Positions 7,597-12,953 of a stretch of DNA of 12,953 nucleotides are shown piece by piece (within the stretch, counting starts at the first letter, position 1; each line of letters begins with the position of its first letter). The DNA is taken from positions 1 through 12,953 of the forward strand of contig DNSH01000113.1 of NCBI GenBank assembly GCA_003499715.1, written 5' to 3'. Position numbers and translations under genes: made by a program. Below the pieces are notes generated by a model. That model saw only the letters and a program-made list of their open reading frames with translations. It was not told the DNA's origin and made no database searches. Origin of the DNA: Candidatus Mesolinea sp. (GTDB lineage Bacteria > Chloroflexota > Anaerolineae > Anaerolineales > Anaerolineaceae).

Positions 7597-8946
7597 ATGT
7601 TGAATAGGATTAAAGCAGCAATCTCTGACTTTCTACATATCCACCCAGAGGAAGGTGTGCCTGAGCAGGTGGCTATGTATTTCAAACACAATGTGTTTGT
7701 GAATACAATGGATTTAGCCTTTTTTATCTTTGGAGATAGCTTCGTCTCCATTGTTACCATCATCCCCGTTTTCGCGGCTACGCTCACTGACTCCCCTTTA
7801 ATTATTGGATTAATTCCCGCTATTGTAAATTTTGGCTGGTTCATGCCTCAGATGTTCATGGCGAGCTATGTCTCCTCTTTAAAGAAAAAACTACCATTTA
7901 CACTGCGCATGGCGGTTATTGAACGCTCGGTGTACTTCTTTTTTCCTGTGCTTGCACTGCTGGTACCTAAAATTTCCTCAAACGCAGCCCTGACGTTCTT
8001 ATTGCTGTTGATCACCTTACGCGGCTTAACCAGCGGTTTGGTTGCGTTACCCTGGCAGGAGTTGCAGGCGAAGGTAATTCCAATTACTCATCGGGCACGC
8101 TTTTGGGGCATTTCACGCGTGGTGGCTCAGGTAGCTGGGGTGATCGGATCAATAATCGCGACGTTTGTCTTGAGCCGTTTACCCTATCCGCAAAATTTCG
8201 CCCTTTGTTTTACCTTTGCGATCATCGCACAATGGATTTCGTTCTCCTTTTATCGCCGAAACAAAGAACCGGAAACAGAGACAGCCCAAGAAGAAGAGAA
8301 CTTGGAAAAGCCATCAATGCAAGGCAAACAGACCAAACTCGTCGATTTGGAGCTTTTCAAGAGAATCCTTAAAGAGGATCTCAACTTTCGTAAGTACTTA
8401 ATTGCTCGTTCTATGATTTTCTTAGCAAACATGGGCAGTGGCTTCTTAGCCGTATATGGTATTCAACATTTTGCCCTTTCAGAAGCGCAGGCAGCCATCT
8501 TTACTGCCTTGCTGTACTTGAGCGGAATTGTCGGATACAGCATTGGTGGCGTAATGGGGGATAAACTTGGGCCCAAGCGCGTTGTGGTTATTTCGGTATT
8601 AATTTGGGCTGCAACCATGGTATTGGCTATCATTGCACCTGTGATTTGGGTGTACTACCTTGTCTTTGTACTGTTCGGATTGAACTCGGCTGGTATGGTG
8701 TTAGGGGATTCGCTCTTAGTGATGGAGTTGGGCGAGGAGAAACTGAGACCGACCTATTTGGGCTTGGCACGCAGCCTTACGGGTATTTTTGTGCTGCTTT
8801 CACCAATCCTTGCCGGCTGGCTGGTGGAAAGTTTTGATTACCGCGTGATGTTTGCTATTTCCTGTGTTCTTTCGCTCATCGCAGCCCCAATGATGAATCA
8901 GGTACATGATGTTCCCCGTACGAAATCTAAGCCAGCGAACTTATAA
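7597..8946 (+). CDS. Major facilitator superfamily transporter
   Basis: A 449-residue integral membrane protein with two halves of about six hydrophobic segments each, split by a charged cytoplasmic loop (about 219-265, 'RRNKEPETETAQEEENLEK') as in 12-helix MFS carriers. The second half has an MFS-type loop 'GGVMGDKLGPKR' after a helix, matching the G-x-x-x-D-[KR]-x-G-x-[KR] signature, which supports the family. The N-terminus (about 30 residues) is soluble and ends in 'PEEGVPEQVAMYF'. The start is fixed at ATG 7597 because an in-frame TGA lies at 7591-7593. The ribosome site is poor (AAGG 14 bases away). The substrate cannot be told from sequence; neighbours (GH13 enzyme, SIS isomerase) suggest a sugar or sugar derivative. 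Efflux is also possible. Confidence 0.85.
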   Translation: MLNRIKAAISDFLHIHPEEGVPEQVAMYFKHNVFVNTMDLAFFIFGDSFVSIVTIIPVFAATLTDSPLIIGLIPAIVNFGWFMPQMFMASYVSSLKKKLPFTLRMAVIERSVYFFFPVLALLVPKISSNAALTFLLLLITLRGLTSGLVALPWQELQAKVIPITHRARFWGISRVVAQVAGVIGSIIATFVLSRLPYPQNFALCFTFAIIAQWISFSFYRRNKEPETETAQEEENLEKPSMQGKQTKLVDLELFKRILKEDLNFRKYLIARSMIFLANMGSGFLAVYGIQHFALSEAQAAIFTALLYLSGIVGYSIGGVMGDKLGPKRVVVISVLIWAATMVLAIIAPVIWVYYLVFVLFGLNSAGMVLGDSLLVMELGEEKLRPTYLGLARSLTGIFVLLSPILAGWLVESFDYRVMFAISCVLSLIAAPMMNQVHDVPRTKSKPANL

Positions 8947-8978
8947 ATTGAAAGCTAAGCAAAAAAAGAGGAGTGACA

Positions 8979-10016
8979 ATGACATCAATATTGGAACAGG
9001 AAATCAGAGAACAGCCGGAAGTACTCCGTCGATTAATTGAAACAAGCGCTGATCAAGCCCAAGCCATCATGGATTCGGTGCGAGGGAAGTTTAACTACAT
9101 TCTGATTGCAGCTCGCGGCAGTTCAGATAACGCTGCCCGTTATGCCCAATACCTCTTTCAAATCGTCAACGAAGTCCCAGTTGCTTTGGCAACGCCCTCA
9201 GTCTTCTCGCTCTATCATAAGGCTCCCAAATTGGAAGGCGCTTTAATTCTCGGGATTTCTCAGTCTGGGCAATCGCCAGATATCGTTTCCGTCCTTGAGG
9301 AAGCGAGCCGGCAAGGCCGCCCAAGCGTTGCTGTCACCAACGACACCAACTCTCCCTTAGCGCAGGCTGCTCAATTTTATCTTGACCTACAAACTGGTCA
9401 GGAAAAAGCGGTGGCTGCAACAAAAACCTACACGGCATCGCTCGTTGCAATGGCGCTGCTTTCCAACGCTCTAGAAAAGGATAAGGCAGCTTTTGCTGAG
9501 ATTCAACGCCTTCCAGCACAGGTGCAGGAGGCTGTTGAGAAAACCATGCAGCAAACCAGCCGTATGGAACGCTACCGTTATATGCAGCATGGTGCTGTCA
9601 TTGGGCGTGGATATAATTACAGCACGGCTTTTGAGGTAGCATTGAAGATTAAAGAACTCACTGGCATCACCACGGTGCCCTATTCATCGGCGGACTTTTT
9701 GCATGGGCCCGTGGCTTCGCTCACCTCAGGTTACCCTGTGTTCGCCATTGCTCCGCAAGGTGTGATGGCAGCAGATATGGCTGCTATTATTGCCAGAGCC
9801 AAAGCAACACAAGCAGAACTGGTGGTTATTTCCGATCTTCCAGAGTTGCTTTCCCATGCTCAGTTGCCTTTGCCTATCCCCCAGGGTGTGCCGGAGTGGC
9901 TCTCACCAATCGTTGCCGTCATCCCCGGGCAAATCTTAGCTTGGCAAATGGCGCTTTCTCGCGGTCTGGATCCCGACAAGCCCAAAGGTTTGTCTAAAGT
10001 TACGGAGACTTTCTAA
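8979..10016 (+). CDS. Two-SIS-domain sugar-phosphate isomerase/deaminase (GlmS/NagB-II-like)
   Basis: A 345-residue cytoplasmic protein with two SIS domains, equivalent to the isomerase half of glucosamine-fructose-6-phosphate aminotransferase without the N-terminal glutaminase domain. SIS 1 has 'ARGSSDNAA' (45-53) and the phosphate-binding 'SQSGQSPD' (94-101). SIS 2 has 'GRGYNYSTAFEVALKIKE' (209-226), 'LHGP' (241-244) and K340 near the C-terminus. E219, K223, E226, H242 and K340 match the spacing of E. coli GlmS E481, K485, E488, H504 and K603, so ring-opening/isomerisation chemistry is likely. Without a glutaminase it probably deaminates or isomerises an amino sugar phosphate (NagB-II or AgaS type) or deglycates fructosamines. 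I choose ATG 8979 with GAGGAG (8968-8973) 5 bases upstream; a GTG at 8973 overlaps that site. Confidence 0.87.
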   Translation: MTSILEQEIREQPEVLRRLIETSADQAQAIMDSVRGKFNYILIAARGSSDNAARYAQYLFQIVNEVPVALATPSVFSLYHKAPKLEGALILGISQSGQSPDIVSVLEEASRQGRPSVAVTNDTNSPLAQAAQFYLDLQTGQEKAVAATKTYTASLVAMALLSNALEKDKAAFAEIQRLPAQVQEAVEKTMQQTSRMERYRYMQHGAVIGRGYNYSTAFEVALKIKELTGITTVPYSSADFLHGPVASLTSGYPVFAIAPQGVMAADMAAIIARAKATQAELVVISDLPELLSHAQLPLPIPQGVPEWLSPIVAVIPGQILAWQMALSRGLDPDKPKGLSKVTETF

Positions 10017-11012
10017 ATGAATATGCTCTTTGTAGACAACCAAAACCATCATGATCCTGCGCTCAACTTGGCGTTGGAAGAATACGTTGTGCGCAACATA
10101 GCAAAAGACGAGGACATTCTGCTGTTTTACATAAACGAGCCATCGATTATCATCGGCAGGCACCAAAACACCATCGAAGAGATCGCTGTAGATTACGTCG
10201 AGCAGCATGGGATTCACGTGGTACGCCGCATATCAGGGGGAGGGGCAGTCTACCATGACTTAGGCAATCTCAACTTCAGTTTCACGGTGCCAAAAGACCG
10301 CGGCGCCTTCATCGACTTCCAAAAATTTACTGAGCCCGTGGTGGAAGTGCTGCGCAGCATGGGCGTGCCGGCTGAGCTGAGCGGCCGCAATGATATTGTT
10401 GTGGAAGGGAAGAAAATCTCTGGGAATGCGCAGTATATCTCCAGCACACATATCATGAGCCATGGCACGCTGCTCTATGCCTCGGACTTAGAGGAAATTG
10501 TGCATGCACTGCGCGTGAAGCCTTCTAAAATCGAATCCAAGGGGATTAAATCGGTGCGTAGCCGAGTGGCAAATATCAGCGAGTTCCTCAGCAACCCGCC
10601 CGATATTCTGCAATTCCGTCAGCAAGTGTTGGAAGGCATTTTCATGGGAGCTAAGCCCATCCCGGAGGTTCAGCTCACACCAGCTGACTGGCAGGCGGTG
10701 GAGCAGCTAGCCCAGAGCCGCTACCGCTCCTGGGAGTGGAATTATGGCGCTTCGCCAGCCTTTAACCTCAAGCGGGAAACGCGCTACACTGGCGGCGGCA
10801 TCGAAGCGCTGCTGATGGTGGAGAAGGGCAGCTTACAGTCGGTCAAGTTCTATGGCGATTTCTTCAGCCAGCGGGATGTATCCGAGCTGGAAGAGTTGCT
10901 CGCGAATTGCCCATACGAATCGCAGAGCTTAAGGCAGCGCATGGAACAAGTGGACGTCGATCAATACTTTTCCGGCTTGACAGCGCAAGAGCTGCTCGCA
11001 CTGCTCTATTGA
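10017..11012 (+). CDS. lplA: Lipoate-protein ligase A
   Basis: A 331-residue cytoplasmic enzyme that activates free lipoate with ATP and attaches it to lysines of lipoyl domains in 2-oxoacid dehydrogenases or glycine-cleavage H protein. The catalytic domain shows 'IIIGRHQNTIEEI', the glycine-rich lipoyl-AMP loop 'RRISGGGAVYHDLGN' (70-84) and 'GRNDIVVEGKKISGNAQ' (123-139) with the expected catalytic lysine at 133. The C-terminal accessory domain begins near 'WNYGASPAFNLKRETRYTGGGIE', so this is the two-domain salvage type rather than a LipB or LipM transferase. The ATG directly follows the SIS-gene stop (TAA 10014-10016), with GGAG at 10004-10007 nine bases upstream, so translation is probably coupled. 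Its 3' end overlaps the convergent recombinase gene by 7 bases. Confidence 0.94.
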   Translation: MNMLFVDNQNHHDPALNLALEEYVVRNIAKDEDILLFYINEPSIIIGRHQNTIEEIAVDYVEQHGIHVVRRISGGGAVYHDLGNLNFSFTVPKDRGAFIDFQKFTEPVVEVLRSMGVPAELSGRNDIVVEGKKISGNAQYISSTHIMSHGTLLYASDLEEIVHALRVKPSKIESKGIKSVRSRVANISEFLSNPPDILQFRQQVLEGIFMGAKPIPEVQLTPADWQAVEQLAQSRYRSWEWNYGASPAFNLKRETRYTGGGIEALLMVEKGSLQSVKFYGDFFSQRDVSELEELLANCPYESQSLRQRMEQVDVDQYFSGLTAQELLALLY

Positions 11013-12064
11013 GCTTGGTCTTCAGTATCTGGCGCAGGTGTGGAAGGGTTGGTCGGCTGAGCATCGGCGGGTTTCACTTCCTCTGGGCTAAAAGGTGAGG
11101 CTAATTTGAGCGCGGCGGCTTTTTTATTTTCCTCACTGCGGCGGTCATAGCGGCGGGTGGTATCCGCACTGGCATGCCCGGCAATCGCCGAAACGGTGAG
11201 CACGTCCACCTGTGCGCTGAGTAAATCCGTAATCGCAGTGCGCCGCAAGTCGTGCGGGGTGAAGGCATCTAAGCCGGCTTGTTTTTGTCGGTTTTCGAGC
11301 AGGTAGTAAATGGCTTGGGGTGTGAGCCGACGCAAGATGACCTTGCCCGATTTCGTTACGCGCGTGAAGAGGGGGCCAATCTGCCTGCCGCGTATGTCTA
11401 ACCAAGCATCGAGGGCTGAGACGGCATCCGGTTGCATGTACACTTGGCGGCGCTTACTGCCTTTGCCTAAGATGCGTAATTTGCCCTCTTTAAGGTCCAC
11501 GTCTGCCAGGTTGAGGTCCACGATTTCCTGCCGGCGCAAAGCAGCGGCATACAGCACCGTGATGATGGCAGCATCGCGTACACCTAAAGTGGGGTTGTGA
11601 GCGTCTTGGAGGCAAGTTTGTGTGAGCTGGCGCAGCTCTTCCAGCTTGAGTGTGCGCCCGCGGGGGAGGGGAGCCGTCCGCAGCGATTTCACGTTCGCAG
11701 CGCGGAAATAGTCGTTATGGTCGGTGTAAAGCCCTAATTGGTAGGCTTCGGCGAGTACGCGCCGTAATGCAACAAGGTGCTTGTTTACGGTAGATTTCGC
11801 ATAGCCAATATCTACCATATAAGCTGCTAAACCATTCGTATGCCCATAACGCAAAACTTCCCAAGGAAAGTCCAACGCCTCACTAATCTTACCGTCAGAG
11901 AAGATATACGCTAAGTTATTAAGGGCAGTGTGCTGTGTGCGCCGACCAGCTGGGCTGAGTGAATTGAGGTAGGCTTGCGCTGGGGATTCAGCTTCTGGGC
12001 GCTGGGGTGGGGCAGCCTGGAGATCCGGCAGGTTCAGCACAAACTTGGATTGGGGCTTAGGCAT
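11006..12064 (-). CDS. Tyrosine recombinase/integrase (Xer-like)
   Basis: A 352-residue site-specific recombinase. Residues about 27-125 form the helical SAM-like DNA-binding core domain and 138-320 the catalytic domain. The whole active site is present: R177 (ALRRQE), K201 (GKGSKRR), H271 and R274 (HDLRR), H297 (GHAS) and the nucleophile Y306 (RRYDRR). R-K spacing (24) equals that of XerD. A Pro/Ala/Asp/Glu-rich tail (about 326-352) is probably disordered. I choose ATG at 12062-12064 because GGAG (CTCC on +, 12073-12076) sits 8 bases upstream; a TTG start at 12086-12088 would add 8 residues. It is not followed by excisionase, replication or cargo genes and lies back-to-back with lplA, so it is an orphan integrase or remnant of a mobile element rather than an obvious housekeeping XerC/D. 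Confidence 0.92.
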   Translation of the reverse strand: MPKPQSKFVLNLPDLQAAPPQRPEAESPAQAYLNSLSPAGRRTQHTALNNLAYIFSDGKISEALDFPWEVLRYGHTNGLAAYMVDIGYAKSTVNKHLVALRRVLAEAYQLGLYTDHNDYFRAANVKSLRTAPLPRGRTLKLEELRQLTQTCLQDAHNPTLGVRDAAIITVLYAAALRRQEIVDLNLADVDLKEGKLRILGKGSKRRQVYMQPDAVSALDAWLDIRGRQIGPLFTRVTKSGKVILRRLTPQAIYYLLENRQKQAGLDAFTPHDLRRTAITDLLSAQVDVLTVSAIAGHASADTTRRYDRRSEENKKAAALKLASPFSPEEVKPADAQPTNPSTPAPDTEDQAQ

Positions 12065-12089
12065 CTTTATTGCTCCGGTGAAAAACAAA

Positions 12090-12106
12090 ATATTCTCATA
12101 AGTAAT
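12090..12106. repeat. 17-bp direct repeat, copy 1 (integrase-proximal)
   Basis: ATATTCTCATAAGTAAT occurs here and again, base for base, at 12475-12491, with starts 385 bases apart. This copy lies 26 bases before the integrase ATG and touches the -10-like element of that gene, so it could be a recombination core site, an operator, or both. The match stops sharply at both ends (flanks differ). Confidence 0.8.
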
Positions 12107-12110
12107 TATA
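12105..12110 (-). promoter_or_regulatory. Possible -10 element of the integrase gene
   Basis: On the - strand a perfect TATAAT lies 40 bases before the integrase ATG and overlaps the first direct repeat by two bases, so the repeat would cover the transcription start. No good -35 hexamer is visible 16-18 bases upstream, which leaves the call weak. Confidence 0.35.
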
Positions 12111-12186
12111 ACCGCTTGATGTATCCTGAGCAGGGAAGCACTAATCTAATCTTGCGCGCATTGCCAATAAGACGTCGTTGTTCTTG

Positions 12187-12204
12187 CTTGGTCTCCCGAC
12201 CAGG
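12187..12204. repeat. Hairpin A with TCCC loop
   Basis: TGGTC (12189-12193) pairs with GACCA (12198-12202) around a TCCC loop; a G-T wobble and a C-G pair extend it to 12187/12204. It shares two bases with the next hairpin, and its loop is complementary to that hairpin's loop. Confidence 0.6.
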
Positions 12205-12221
12205 CAAAACGGGTTTTGCCT
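12202..12221. repeat. Hairpin B with CGGG loop
   Basis: AGGCAAAA (12202-12209) pairs perfectly with TTTTGCCT (12214-12221) around a CGGG loop. The C12210-G12213 pair could close it to a 2-base loop. AAATTT follows on the + strand. It is not next to the end of any gene, which argues against a simple terminator. Together with hairpin A it resembles the paired hairpins of REP-like or IS end sequences, an inference only. Confidence 0.65.
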
Positions 12222-12466
12222 AAATTTACTGCTGAGTACCGAAAAATAGAATTTAATAAAGAAGCTACAGTTGCTCTAACCCCTATCCACAATATTAATC
12301 TCACTCGAATCCAAAAAATAGCCGCAAAAAAAAGGCTTAAAAACGCGCTAGAAATACATTAGGTATACTTTTAGTCCTGCATTGTGCTCATTTTCAATTC
12401 GAACAGAAACTGCACCGCACTTGCCAAACCCTTCGTTAACCGCTTTCATCCCCTCTTATAGCTATC

Positions 12467-12501
12467 GAGAAGTGATATTCTCATAAGTAATGCTAATTAC
12501 T
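12467..12501. repeat. Inverted repeats overlapping direct repeat copy 2
   Basis: Two short inverted repeats lie side by side: GAGAA (12467-12471) with TTCTC (12478-12482), and AGTAAT (12486-12491) with ATTACT (12496-12501). The 17-bp repeat shares the inner arms of both. The first copy at 12090 lacks the outer arms, so this copy is the more structured of the two. Confidence 0.45.
12475..12491. repeat. 17-bp direct repeat, copy 2
   Basis: This is an exact second copy of ATATTCTCATAAGTAAT in the same orientation as 12090-12106. It lies 52 bases beyond the stop codon of the UDP-glucose dehydrogenase gene, so the pair of repeats brackets most of the gene-free region. Confidence 0.8.
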
Positions 12502-12543
12502 CCAAAAGAGCATAATTTTCCTCCCCCATTGTGATTTTACAGG

Positions 12544-12953
12544 CTACCGACCAACGCCAATGACCTTGAAGCCTAGCGCGCTCAGGCGTTCGCGGTCCAA
12601 AAAGTTGCGTCCATCCACCAGCGGCACTGGCTTGATGTGCTCCCAATCCAGCTCGCGATACATGGGCCACTCGGTGACCAGCACAATCGCATCGGCATCT
12701 TCCAGCGCCTCTTCCACCTGCGTGCAATACCGCACGCCCAGGTCCGGGTACAGCCGGCGGGCATTATCTAATGCCACCGGGTCATGCGCACGCACGCTAG
12801 CACCGCGTTGCACCAGCAGCCGGGCAATATCTAATGAAGGCGCATCACGCAGGTCATCCGTATTGGGTTTGAAGCTGAAGCCCAGCAGCGCCACGCGCTT
12901 GCCCTTGAGGATCTTGAGCGCATCTTGCAGAGCATCCACCACCCACGTGCGCT
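12544..12953 (-). CDS. ugd: UDP-glucose 6-dehydrogenase, C-terminal part (5' end outside window)
   Basis: This cytoplasmic NAD-dependent enzyme oxidises UDP-glucose to UDP-glucuronate for surface polysaccharides. Only the last ~136 residues are visible; the frame runs open through the window edge (R-T-W-V-V-D-A-L), so the GTG at 12942 is not the start. The segment covers the C-terminal UDP-binding domain: 'GKRVALLGFSFKPNTDDLRD', then 'APSLDIARLLVQRGASVRAHDP', 'DADAIVLVTEW' and 'VDGRNFLD'. The catalytic cysteine and NAD-binding domain lie beyond the window. UDP-N-acetyl-mannosamine or GDP-mannose dehydrogenases share this fold, but the SFKPNTDDLRD wording and compact ending fit UGD best. Its codons are GC-rich compared with the liv genes. 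It ends in TAG at 12544-12546. Confidence 0.9.
   Translation of the reverse strand, partial: RTWVVDALQDALKILKGKRVALLGFSFKPNTDDLRDAPSLDIARLLVQRGASVRAHDPVALDNARRLYPDLGVRYCTQVEEALEDADAIVLVTEWPMYRELDWEHIKPVPLVDGRNFLDRERLSALGFKVIGVGR

Larger units (their letters stand above)
12065..12543. other. Gene-free AT-rich region beside the integrase
   Basis: About 480 bases separate the integrase start from the end of the UDP-glucose dehydrogenase gene. No frame here has a credible start, ribosome site and coding length together. It is markedly richer in A/T (many A runs, for example 12324-12333) than the GC-rich genes on both sides. It holds the 17-bp direct repeat, two adjacent hairpins and small inverted repeats listed separately, plus the probable integrase promoter. 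Between about 12222 and 12466 I see nothing definable. Confidence 0.8.

Noticed and set aside
8973..8975. GTG start for the SIS gene
   Set aside because: The GTG overlaps the GAGGAG ribosome site that serves the ATG at 8979.
12067..12099. Ten-codon - strand frame (MRIFCFSPEQ) ending 2 bases before the integrase ATG, starting inside the direct repeat
   Set aside because: No ribosome site precedes it and nothing else supports translation.
12119..12223. + strand 34-codon frame starting at ATG 12119
   Set aside because: No Shine-Dalgarno site, Arg/Cys-rich composition, and it runs through both hairpins.
12395..12415. TTCGAA-containing sequence that recalls a tRNA T-loop, checked because integrases often target tRNA genes
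   Set aside because: The flanking bases do not form a T-stem or acceptor stem, and no anticodon arm is present.
12493..12513. Tiny - strand frame MLFWSN with a strong GGGGGAGG site 6 bases upstream, just after the UGD stop
   Set aside because: Only six codons and no downstream gene in the same direction for it to regulate until the integrase; most likely chance.
1..12953. CRISPR array or toxin-antitoxin/defence operon
   Set aside because: No regularly spaced repeats and no small paired genes were seen; every long frame is explained by metabolic, transport or recombinase genes.

Overview
The window looks like bacterial chromosome from a member of the Chloroflexota, possibly an Anaerolineae-like organism. 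This is an inference from gene content and protein style (a long liv operon, cytoplasmic GH13 enzyme, lipoate ligase, Xer-like integrase with a 'TTRRYDRR' active-site stretch). No rRNA or other phylogenetic marker is present, so the assignment is tentative. No CRISPR array, tRNA, rRNA or complete insertion sequence was found.

Layout. Bases 1-5515 hold a complete branched-chain amino acid (LIV/HAAT family) ABC uptake operon on the + strand, missing only the 5' end of its first gene: substrate-binding protein, two ATPases (livG, livF) and two permeases (livH, livM). livG/livF overlap by 4 bases and livF/livH by 17, so translation is probably coupled. A strong hairpin and an AT-rich leader separate the binding-protein gene from the rest. 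A good intrinsic terminator (5553-5579) ends the operon. The livH product is far longer than usual because of an extra membrane block near its N-terminus.

Bases 5693-11012 hold four + strand genes: a cytoplasmic GH13 alpha-glucan hydrolase, a 12-helix MFS transporter, a two-SIS-domain sugar-phosphate isomerase/deaminase carrying the GlmS isomerase residues without the glutaminase domain, and a lipoate-protein ligase whose ATG abuts the SIS stop codon. The first three fit carbohydrate uptake and breakdown; the ligase charges 2-oxoacid dehydrogenase or glycine-cleavage proteins. Together with amino-acid import they suggest a heterotroph that takes up peptides and sugars.

Bases 11006-12064 encode, on the - strand, a tyrosine recombinase with all six active-site residues; its 3' end overlaps lplA by 7 bases. 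Beyond it lies a gene-free, AT-rich stretch (12065-12543) with a 17-bp perfect direct repeat (12090-12106 and 12475-12491), a pair of adjacent hairpins with complementary loops (12187-12221), and small inverted repeats around the second repeat copy. This is the most unusual part of the window and may be an attachment-site or small mobile-element scar. From 12544 to the end is the C-terminal part of a UDP-glucose 6-dehydrogenase on the - strand.

I found no clearly new multi-gene system. The best leads are the repeat/hairpin region beside the integrase and the enlarged LivH permease.
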